Below are positions 1 through 6,288 of a stretch of DNA of 23,991 nucleotides, one piece after another. The notes below the pieces were generated by a model. That model was not told where the DNA came from, made no database searches, and saw nothing but the letters and a program-made list of their open reading frames with translations. The position numbers and the translations under genes are program-made. The number at the start of each line of letters is the position of its first letter. Position 1 is the first letter of the stretch. This DNA comes from Clostridium_AB sp036639235 (GTDB taxonomy: Bacteria > Bacillota > Clostridia > Clostridiales > Caloramatoraceae). The stretch lies in contig NZ_JAVWJB010000027.1 of NCBI RefSeq assembly GCF_036639235.1, forward strand, positions 1-23,991, written 5' to 3'.

Positions 1-2
1 CC

Positions 3-1196
3 TTACATGCTTCCATATAGGGTAAACATAGGTAGCATTACTGATGCCATTATTACTCCAAGAACTAGTGCTAGGAATACGATAATTACTGGTTCAATTA
101 TTGTGTTGATTCTGCTTACCTTAACATCTACTTCGTTTTCATATAGGTCTGCTGCTTTTTGAAGCATATAGTCTATTTGTCCTGATTCTTCCCCTGTTTT
201 CACCATTACAGTGAATATTTTAGGGATTATTTCTATGCTCTCTAGGTTAGTACTAAGACTTTCCCCTGCCTTAATGCTAGCTGTCATTCCCTCCATATTC
301 TTAACCATGCTTTTGTTTAGTACAACAGACTTGGTTATTTCTATGGCAGGTAACATTGAAACCCCTGCTTCTATTAATGCACTTAGTGTTCTTGAGAATC
401 TTGCAAGTGCTGCATATATAAGAATTTGGCCTATTACTGGTATTTTCAGCTTCATGCCATCTATTGCTACTCCACCTTCACTTGATGCGTAATATGCCTT
501 GTAGCCAAATATAATAGCTACCACAAGTGCTACAAGAAGGTACCAATAGGTTTTCATTCCACTACCAACAGCTAGTACAAATTTAGTTATTGCAGGAAGT
601 TCTATATTCATTTCTTCAAACACCTGCAAAAACTGTGGTATAGCAAATATCATAAGTGCAGCTATTGCAAGAACAGATACACATACTAATATGCTAGGGT
701 AGATTGTTGCATTAACAATCTTTTGGTTCATTTTGTACTGCTTATCATAATAAAGTGCCATTCTATCAAATGCCTTATCAAGATCCCCTGTTATTTCACC
801 TGAGGCAATCATTGTACATAAAAGGTCAGGAAAGGCTGTTGAGTTATCCCTCATTGCCTGTGAAACCGATGTTCCTGTTTGAACCTTTTTCTGAACATCC
901 TTTAGTGCCTTTTTAAAATTCTTATCCTCTGTTGCGTCCTCCATTGCCTCAATAGCCACAAGAATATTAACTCCTGAGGATAGCATTGTAGATACCTGTC
1001 TTGAAAATAGGGATATGTCTCGGAGCTTTGTTCTACATTTCTTTCCTCCAAAGCTCATAGATTCTGAACCTATTTCAATAATGTACATACCTCTTCCCTG
1101 AAGTATTTCCCTTGCTATTTCTTCATTTTGGGCATCTAAGGTACCTCTTTTCTTTTTTCCACCTTTGTCTATAACCGTGTAATTATACTGTGCCAT
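3..1196 (-). CDS. pilC: Type IV pilus assembly / type II secretion inner-membrane platform protein (PilC/GspF family)
   Basis: Polytopic platform protein of the type IV pilus machine, expected to couple the PilB ATPase to pilin insertion at the cytoplasmic membrane. The 397-residue protein has the family's duplicated T2SSF layout. The first repeat is at about 62-185 (LFSRQVSTMLSSGVNILVAI), with a membrane span at about 166-189. The second repeat is at about 265-390 (ARFSRTLSALIEAGVSMLPAI), preceded by a span at about 216-233 and ending in a C-terminal span at about 366-390. The N-terminal 45 residues (YNYTVIDKGGKKKRG) match the usual PilC leader domain. Length is normal and the stop codon lies two bases inside the window edge, so the gene is complete. 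It starts 19 bases after pilB stops, so the two are surely co-transcribed. No pilin or pilM-O genes are visible; they may lie beyond the window edge. Confidence 0.93.
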   Translation of the reverse strand: MAQYNYTVIDKGGKKKRGTLDAQNEEIAREILQGRGMYIIEIGSESMSFGGKKCRTKLRDISLFSRQVSTMLSSGVNILVAIEAMEDATEDKNFKKALKDVQKKVQTGTSVSQAMRDNSTAFPDLLCTMIASGEITGDLDKAFDRMALYYDKQYKMNQKIVNATIYPSILVCVSVLAIAALMIFAIPQFLQVFEEMNIELPAITKFVLAVGSGMKTYWYLLVALVVAIIFGYKAYYASSEGGVAIDGMKLKIPVIGQILIYAALARFSRTLSALIEAGVSMLPAIEITKSVVLNKSMVKNMEGMTASIKAGESLSTNLESIEIIPKIFTVMVKTGEESGQIDYMLQKAADLYENEVDVKVSRINTIIEPVIIVFLALVLGVIMASVMLPMFTLYGSM

Positions 1197-1215
1197 AACA
1201 TAACCCCTTTTACAT

Positions 1216-2901
1216 TTATATTGAGTAGGTTACTCTCATATATTCTTCATAGGTGGTCTCTCCACTTAGCACCTTATCTATACAGCTTCTTGATAGTGTT
1301 ACCATACCGTTTTCAAGTGCTACCTTCTCTATATCCTTACTAGTCCCCCCTGCAAATATAACTCTTTTAATAGGGCTATTAACTAGCATGATCTCGTATA
1401 TTCCTGTTCTCCCCTTATATCCTGTTCCATTACATTCTTTGCAGCCCTTTCCTTTATAAAAAGTGTAGCTTTCTCCATGGTTTAAATTCATAGCTGTTAT
1501 TTCTATATCCTCAGGGATATAACTTTCCTTGCAGCTTGTACAAATAGTTCTTACTAGTCTTTGGGATATAACCCCAACCAGTGAAGATCCTATTAGAAAG
1601 TTTTCCACCCCCATGTCATTAAGTCTTGAAACTGTAGTTGGAGAATCATTTGTATGTATAGTTGAAAGAACTAAATGTCCTGTAATAGCAGAACGTACAG
1701 CTATTTCTGCTGTTTCGCTATCTCTAATTTCACCAAGCATTATTATGTCTGGGTCCTGTCTTAGAATTGATCTTAATGCACTTGCAAAGTCAAGTCCTGC
1801 CTTATAGTGTACTTGAACCTGATTAATCCCATGCATTTTACTTTCAACAGGGTCCTCAACAGTAATAATATTAGTACCTACCTTATTAAGCTCACTTAAA
1901 ATCGTATATAAAGTAGTAGTTTTACCACTTCCAGTAGGACCTGAAACTAGAATAATTCCATTAGATGAATTTATTATTTTGTTAAATGCATCAAGGTCAT
2001 TTTTAGTAAATCCTATTTCTGACTTACTCTTTAAAAACCCTGCTTTATTCTGAAGTCTTATAACTATTTTCTCCCCAAACACTGTTGGAAGAGTTGAAAC
2101 TCTCATTTCAAACTCATCATTAAAATAGGTATAATTCATTCTTCCATCCTGGGGTACTCTTCTTTCACTTATGTCTAGATTAGATAAAATCTTAATTCTA
2201 GCAACTAGTGGAGGTAGTATGCTCTTTTTAAATGTCATACTTTCTTGAAGTATTCCATCTACCCTAAACCTAACTCTAATTACCATTTCGTATGGCTCTA
2301 TATGAATATCACTTGCCTTTGCCATTACGGCTTGTTCAAGAATCGAGTTAACTATTTTAATTATAGGTGCTGAATTCTCATCATCATCTTCCTGAACTTC
2401 TTCTGCTGCTTTAGATAGACTTTGTGTTTCCTTTGCAAAGTTTTCAGCAACCCTCATAGCCTCTTTCTTAGAATAGAAAATATCCTGCCTTCTTATAATG
2501 TCACTTTCCTTAGCAAGTATTGCCTTTACCTGTTTTCCTGTATAAATAGAAACATCCTCAAGTGCAAATATATTTAATGGGTCACTTAAGGCAACCACAA
2601 TTGTACTTTGGGTCATTCTAATAGGAATAAGGTTGTACTTTCTTGCTATGGTTTCTGAAAGAGAGTCTACAGCCTCAGGTTCAATATGCTCTATATTAAG
2701 GTCTACAAGGTCAATAGATAACTGCTTCTTAAGTACATTAAGCATGTCCTCCTCATCAACCATACCTGTATCAATTAAAACTTTTCCGAGCTTTTTACCA
2801 GAGGATTTGTGAATAGCTAAGGCATCCTGAAGCTGACTTTCTGTAATCTTTCCTTCGTCAACTAGCATTTGTCCAAGCCTCTTTTTAACTACAGCTGCCA
2901 C
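1216..2901 (-). CDS. pilB: Type IV pilus assembly ATPase (PilB/GspE family)
   Basis: Hexameric cytoplasmic ATPase that powers pilus extension. Visible motifs are Walker A GPTGSGKTTT at 321-330, the Asp box ITVEDPVE near 346-353, Walker B IIMLGEIRD near 386-394, and the His box HLVLSTIHTND near 409-419. A zinc-binding CxxC pair is present (C454/C457 and C487/C490). The N-terminal 150 residues form a GSPII_E_N/MshEN-like domain with two tandem motifs: RLGQMLVDEGKI at 8-19 and KLGKVLIDTGMV at 38-49. The 561-residue length is typical. The start is GTG at 2901, behind a GGTGG-type ribosome binding site. The upstream 580 bases hold no gene, so this is probably the first gene of the pilBC transcript. 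The c-di-GMP link is an inference from the MshEN motif, not shown here. Confidence 0.95.
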   Translation of the reverse strand: MAAVVKKRLGQMLVDEGKITESQLQDALAIHKSSGKKLGKVLIDTGMVDEEDMLNVLKKQLSIDLVDLNIEHIEPEAVDSLSETIARKYNLIPIRMTQSTIVVALSDPLNIFALEDVSIYTGKQVKAILAKESDIIRRQDIFYSKKEAMRVAENFAKETQSLSKAAEEVQEDDDENSAPIIKIVNSILEQAVMAKASDIHIEPYEMVIRVRFRVDGILQESMTFKKSILPPLVARIKILSNLDISERRVPQDGRMNYTYFNDEFEMRVSTLPTVFGEKIVIRLQNKAGFLKSKSEIGFTKNDLDAFNKIINSSNGIILVSGPTGSGKTTTLYTILSELNKVGTNIITVEDPVESKMHGINQVQVHYKAGLDFASALRSILRQDPDIIMLGEIRDSETAEIAVRSAITGHLVLSTIHTNDSPTTVSRLNDMGVENFLIGSSLVGVISQRLVRTICTSCKESYIPEDIEITAMNLNHGESYTFYKGKGCKECNGTGYKGRTGIYEIMLVNSPIKRVIFAGGTSKDIEKVALENGMVTLSRSCIDKVLSGETTYEEYMRVTYSI

Positions 2902-3372
2902 CTAGTCCACCATCCTAAAATATTAATATTTTGTTGATTAATTATAGTGAATAATAAATTACTACGAATTGAATATAAGCTGAATTATGCTTCAAATAAC
3001 TTATACTTGTTTTGAATATTAAGTGTTGAATTTGTGAAAAAGATTTAGATTCGATAAAATTCCCAACACTTATTAATAGATATGTCATTCTTTCTAGTTT
3101 TAAAACAAGTTTTATATAATGTATATTAAATAAATCTTCCTTTTTTCCTTTTAAATATTATAAAAATATTTAATATTATCAAAATAATCCATTTATTTCT
3201 ATAATATACTATTAGAGAAATTTTTCAATCAGAAAATGAATTTTAATTATATTAAAAAGTAGATTCGTGTTATTCATATTTTATTAACAAATATATTAAT
3301 ATATTCTATATTTTAACTTTAATATTTTAAAAACGTATATATTAGAAATTAAATTAATAAACTATATAAATA
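2902..3372. other. Gene-free AT-rich spacer between pilB and the glyA terminators
   Basis: This stretch holds no convincing coding region on either strand and no riboswitch consensus that I recognise. It is extremely AT-rich, especially 3100-3370. The only clear structure is the imperfect inverted repeat at 3021-3071, listed separately. The pilB promoter must lie here. A TATAAT reads on the minus strand near 2943-2948, but no good -35 box precedes it, so I do not call it. Confidence 0.6.
3021..3071. repeat. Inverted repeat / hairpin in the pilB upstream spacer
   Basis: The arms AAGTGTTG (3021-3028) and CAACACTT (3064-3071) are perfectly complementary. AATTT and AAATT inside them continue the stem after a two-base CC bulge, giving about 13 pairs around a 23-base loop. 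It lies about 120 bases upstream of pilB. It could be a regulatory RNA element, a protein-binding site or chance in AT-rich DNA. The function is unknown. Confidence 0.4.
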
Positions 3373-3375
3373 AAA

Positions 3376-3399
3376 AACTACTAACCTTAGCTAGTAGTT
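3376..3399 (-). terminator. Second intrinsic terminator downstream of glyA
   Basis: The arms AACTACTA and TAGTAGTT are perfectly complementary (8 pairs). On the minus strand they are followed by TTTTTTATTT, the arrangement of a Rho-independent terminator for transcripts coming from glyA. It resembles the terminator at 3440-3467 in sequence and probably backs it up. Confidence 0.6.
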
Positions 3400-3439
3400 A
3401 ATTAAATCATATTGTTTCATATTTAAAAAATAAAAACTA

Positions 3440-3467
3440 AAGGCTACCAACATTAGTTAGTAGCCTT
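3440..3467 (-). terminator. Primary intrinsic terminator of glyA
   Basis: A 12-pair stem (3440-3451 with 3456-3467, one G-U pair) has a four-base loop. It lies directly after the glyA stop codon and is followed on the minus strand by a T-rich tract (TAGTTTTTATTTTTT). The stem strength and position make this a confident terminator for glyA. Confidence 0.85.
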
Positions 3468-3484
3468 ATATTGTAAGTTATTAA

Positions 3485-4717
3485 TTACTTGTATAGTGGG
3501 AACTTAGCACATAGTGCTTCAACTCTGTTAAGAGCTGGAGTAAGATCCCCATCCTTGTTGTCGATTACCCATCCAATAATGTCAGCAATCTCGATCATTT
3601 CTTCCTTACCGTAACCTCTTGAAGTTACAGCTGGAGTTCCTATTCTAACACCACTTGTTACAAATGGGCTTTGAGTTTCGTTAGGAACTGTGTTCTTGTT
3701 AACAGTTATCTTAACTTGGTCTAGTAGGTGCTCAGCTTCCTTACCAGTTACACCCTTGTTTCTAAGGTCTACTAGCATTAGGTGGTTATCAGTTCCTCCT
3801 GATACTAGGTTGAAGCCTCTCTTAGTAAGCTCATCTGCAAGAGTTGCAGCGTTCTCAACAACCTTCTTTTGGTATTCCTTGAATTCTGGAGTTAGAGCCT
3901 CTCCAAAGCATACAGCCTTAGCAGCGATAACGTGCTCTAGTGGTCCTCCTTGGATTCCTGGGAAGATAAGTCTGTCAACAGACTTAGCAAACTCAGCCTT
4001 ACAAAGGATAAGTCCTCCTCTAGGTCCTCTTAGTGTCTTATGTGTAGTTGATGTTACGAAGTCAGCATATGGTACTGGATTTTGGTGTAGTCCAGCAGCA
4101 ACAAGACCAGCAATGTGAGCCATGTCTACCATGAAGTATGCTCCGATTTCATCAGCGATTTCTCTGAACTTAGCGAAATCAATGCTTCTTGAATAAGCAC
4201 TTGCTCCAGCAACGATCATCTTTGGCTTAAGCTCTAGAGCCTTAGCTCTTAGGTCAGCGTAATCGATGTATCCCTTTTCGTCTACTCCGTATGAACTGAA
4301 GTCATATAGAGTTCCTGAGAAGTTAACTGGGCTTCCGTGTGTTAAGTGTCCACCGTTTGAAAGGTCCATTCCTAGTACCTTGTCTCCTGGCTTAAGAACT
4401 GACATGTATACAGCCATGTTAGCGTTTGAACCTGAGTGAGGTTGAACGTTTGCATGCTCTGCACCAAATAGTTCCTTTATTCTATCGATAGCTAGGTTTT
4501 CTACAACGTCTACGTACTCGCATCCACCGTAGTATCTCTTAGCTGGGTAACCTTCTGCGTACTTGTTTGTTAGCTGTGATCCCTGTGCTTCCATAACTGC
4601 AAGACTTGTAAAGTTCTCTGATGCAATTAGCTCAATATTTGACTCTTGTCTCTTCATTTCGTTAATAATAGCTTCGTATACTTTTGGATCTGAATTTTTG
4701 ATTTGTTCTAAACTCAT
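3485..4717 (-). CDS. glyA: Serine hydroxymethyltransferase
   Basis: PLP enzyme that interconverts serine and glycine with tetrahydrofolate, supplying one-carbon units. The 410-residue protein is full length for a bacterial SHMT. The PLP lysine is K227 in the signature TTTHKTLRGPRGG. The cofactor-contact motif VDMAHIAGL (D198, H201) and the N-terminal SNIELIASENF and YAEGYPAKRYYGG motifs are all intact. The start is ATG 4717, with GGAGGG placed upstream. It is monocistronic: it has its own TTGTCA-17-TATAAT promoter at 4760-4788 and tandem terminators after the stop. Nothing in the sequence points to a glycine riboswitch. Confidence 0.98.
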   Translation of the reverse strand: MSLEQIKNSDPKVYEAIINEMKRQESNIELIASENFTSLAVMEAQGSQLTNKYAEGYPAKRYYGGCEYVDVVENLAIDRIKELFGAEHANVQPHSGSNANMAVYMSVLKPGDKVLGMDLSNGGHLTHGSPVNFSGTLYDFSSYGVDEKGYIDYADLRAKALELKPKMIVAGASAYSRSIDFAKFREIADEIGAYFMVDMAHIAGLVAAGLHQNPVPYADFVTSTTHKTLRGPRGGLILCKAEFAKSVDRLIFPGIQGGPLEHVIAAKAVCFGEALTPEFKEYQKKVVENAATLADELTKRGFNLVSGGTDNHLMLVDLRNKGVTGKEAEHLLDQVKITVNKNTVPNETQSPFVTSGVRIGTPAVTSRGYGKEEMIEIADIIGWVIDNKDGDLTPALNRVEALCAKFPLYK

Positions 4718-4759
4718 TTTAAATACTCCCTCCTAGTGATATCTCCCGTAATATATTTT

Positions 4760-4788
4760 ATTATAGTGATAAATATAATTTTTGACAA
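4760..4788 (-). promoter_or_regulatory. Sigma-A-type promoter of glyA
   Basis: On the minus strand, TTGTCA (complement of 4783-4788) and TATAAT (complement of 4760-4765) are separated by 17 bases. This places transcription initiation about 35 bases before the glyA start codon. It matches the housekeeping sigma consensus at 11 of 12 positions. Confidence 0.75.
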
Positions 4789-4825
4789 TAATAAATTTGA
4801 AAATTTTATTTTTCAGAAAATTTGT

Positions 4826-5089
4826 TTATTTGGTGAATTTTACTATGGTGTCTATTAGCTTCTTAATTTCCTCTTGGCTATCCTCACTATTGGATACTTT
4901 TGTAACGCATGAGGTAGAATAGTTCTCTAGGACAACTCCCCCTACTTTGTTAATTGCTGCTCTAATAGCTGCAATTTGTACAAGTACATCTGTGCAATCT
5001 GAACCATTTTCAATCATTTTCTGAATGCCTTTAACTTGTCCTTCAATTCTTCTAAGCCTGGTTATAATATCTTTTTTAGCTTTTTCCAT
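4826..5089 (-). CDS. CsoR/CstR/FrmR-family (DUF156) transcriptional repressor
   Basis: Small all-helical DNA-binding repressor of the CsoR superfamily. The family senses Cu(I), Ni, formaldehyde or reactive sulfur through a few Cys/His residues. The 87-residue length and the RLRRIEGQVKGIQKMIE helix at about 11-27 are typical. The first sensor cysteine is present (SDCTDVLVQ, C32). The second is in the segment ENYSTSCVTKV. In copper-sensing CsoR a histidine sits four residues before that cysteine, and here the residue is tyrosine. With two Cys and no His, the protein looks more like persulfide-sensing CstR than copper CsoR, but the effector cannot be settled from sequence. No sulfurtransferase or copper pump is adjacent. 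It starts at ATG 5089 behind a GGTAGG-like site. Confidence 0.88.
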   Translation of the reverse strand: MEKAKKDIITRLRRIEGQVKGIQKMIENGSDCTDVLVQIAAIRAAINKVGGVVLENYSTSCVTKVSNSEDSQEEIKKLIDTIVKFTK

Positions 5090-5141
5090 AATAATTACCT
5101 ACCTAAATATACTTAATTGTGCTACTCAATAGACCCATTTA

Positions 5142-5163
5142 AAGTATATAATATAGCGTACTT
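5142..5163. promoter_or_regulatory. Candidate operator of the CsoR-like repressor
   Basis: AAGTA (5142-5146) and TACTT (5159-5163) form a 22-base inverted repeat. It lies across the expected transcription start of the repressor gene, directly after its -10 box. The position suits autorepression. It lacks the G-tracts of known CsoR/CstR operators, so this is a weak inference. Confidence 0.25.
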
Positions 5164-5167
5164 CTAG

Positions 5168-5197
5168 ATTATACAACATATATATTTAAAAAAACAA
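5168..5197 (-). promoter_or_regulatory. Likely promoter of the CsoR-like gene
   Basis: A minus-strand TATAAT (complement of 5168-5173) has an 18-base spacer from a weak TTGTTT -35 (complement of 5192-5197). It lies between the tcdA stop and the repressor start. The -10 box is perfect and the -35 poor, as expected for a regulated promoter. Confidence 0.45.
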
Positions 5198-5225
5198 TAG
5201 TTTTTGATAATATTATAGCATAATA

Positions 5226-5978
5226 CTATTTTATTAGGTCTTTAATAACCTCACCTGCAATAATTAATCCTACAACAGATGGTACAAATGATATACTTCC
5301 TGGAATTTGTCTTTTGGCTGCACATGTTCTGTCAGCTCCCGGTGGACATATGCAATTTGACTTACAAGAATTCATCTCACTATCAACCGGCTTAATAGGT
5401 GTTTCCTGTGAATAAACAACCTTAAGCTTCTTAACCCTTCTTCTCTTAAGTTCATATCTCATAACCTTAGCAAGAGGGCATACACTTGTTTTATATATAT
5501 CAGTAACCTCAAATCTAGTAGGGTCTAGCTTATTACCAGCTCCCATACTACTGATTATCTTAATCCCCTTATTAGAACATCTTTCTGCCATATCTAACTT
5601 TGATGATACAGTATCTATAGCATCAATTACATAATCATAATCGTCTTTGATTAAATCTTCTGCAGTATCCTTTGAGTAGAATGCCTTATGAACTTCAACA
5701 TTACATCTTGGGTTAATTTCAAGAATTCTGCTTTTCATAACCTCTACCTTGTCTTTCCCGACTGTTTTAGTTGTTGCGTGAATCTGTCTGTTAATATTAG
5801 TTAAACAAATATTGTCATCGTCAACTAACACAAGGTTCATAACTCCGCTTCTTGCAAGAGCTTCTGCTGCAAAAGAACCTACCCCTCCAACACCAAAAAT
5901 AGCAACCTTTGAATTACGTAGCTTCTCCATACCTTCACTGCCAAGTAAAAGCTGGGTTCTTGAAAAAGGTCCTAGCAT
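5226..5978 (-). CDS. tcdA: tRNA threonylcarbamoyladenosine dehydratase (TcdA/YrvM, ThiF/E1-like)
   Basis: ATP-dependent E1-like enzyme that cyclises t6A37 to ct6A in ANN-decoding tRNAs. The nucleotide-binding loop GVGGVGS at 29-35, the DDDNICLTNINRQ segment at 53-65 and the family signature SMGAGNKLDPTRFEV at 144-158 are all visible. The C-terminal region FVPSVVGLIIAGEVIKDL matches the Firmicute form. A cysteine-rich stretch (C205, C209, C211, C219) precedes it. Length is 250 residues, normal for the family. The start is ATG 5978 after a strong AGGAGG. It follows the 6S RNA, as yrvM does in Bacillus, which supports the assignment. A generic ThiF-family enzyme is the alternative. Confidence 0.9.
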   Translation of the reverse strand: MLGPFSRTQLLLGSEGMEKLRNSKVAIFGVGGVGSFAAEALARSGVMNLVLVDDDNICLTNINRQIHATTKTVGKDKVEVMKSRILEINPRCNVEVHKAFYSKDTAEDLIKDDYDYVIDAIDTVSSKLDMAERCSNKGIKIISSMGAGNKLDPTRFEVTDIYKTSVCPLAKVMRYELKRRRVKKLKVVYSQETPIKPVDSEMNSCKSNCICPPGADRTCAAKRQIPGSISFVPSVVGLIIAGEVIKDLIK

Positions 5979-6005
5979 ACTACTTCCTCCTATTATGTAA
6001 AGTTA

Positions 6006-6202
6006 AAAAACTAAAATTAAGCCCACCATACCGCCAGGTGAACTGTTAGTTCCTGGATAATCCAGGTGGGTATCCTCTCGTAAGAACCTTGCTTCTGAAA
6101 CTAGTCAGCATGCGCCTTCCCTACGAATATGAATTCCCGTTAACAATGTGTTGGAACAATACATGATCCACCCTATCGAATACAGTAGGCATTAACTCCA
6201 TA
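6006..6202 (-). ncRNA. ssrS: 6S RNA
   Basis: A transcript of about 195 bases can be drawn between aspS and tcdA, exactly where Bacillus carries its 6S-1 RNA. The ends pair: TTAA and GCCTACTGTA at the 5' side (about 6182-6195) pair with TATGGTGGGC and TTAA at the 3' side (about 6018-6031), with one bulged base. Internal hairpins such as CCTGGA-TAA-TCCAGG (6052-6066) fill one side, and a large asymmetric centre remains open, as in 6S. A T-rich tract follows the closing stem (minus-strand TTTTAGTTTTTT). A promoter (6209-6237) is suitably placed upstream. 6S RNA binds sigma-A RNA polymerase and represses housekeeping promoters in stationary phase. The identification rests on synteny and fold, not on a covariance-model score. 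Confidence 0.78.
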
Positions 6203-6208
6203 TAAAAT

Positions 6209-6237
6209 TATTAATTACAATATATCATCACTATCAA
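6209..6237 (-). promoter_or_regulatory. Likely promoter of the 6S RNA
   Basis: On the minus strand, TTGATA (complement of 6232-6237) and TTAATA (complement of 6209-6214) are separated by 17 bases. This predicts a start at about 6202, which coincides with the outer end of the 6S closing stem. It lets 6S RNA be made independently of aspS, although read-through from aspS may also contribute. Confidence 0.6.
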
Positions 6238-6288
6238 AACTAATCAATAGTTATATTTATATTATATTAAAAAGTACTATTTATTATA

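Noticed and set aside
2902..3484. c-di-GMP riboswitch upstream of pilB
   Set aside because: No conserved core of class I or II could be found on the minus strand; the region is nearly all A and T.
3690..4118. A 142-codon plus-strand ORF opposite glyA
   Set aside because: It is an antisense shadow of a highly conserved gene, with no ribosome binding site or recognisable domain. The same holds for the plus-strand ORFs opposite pilC, rel, aspS and the hydrolase gene.
4718..4825. A glycine riboswitch or terminator between the CsoR-like gene and glyA
   Set aside because: The short A/T-rich space holds only the glyA promoter; the AAATTT-type repeats there are direct, not a credible stem.
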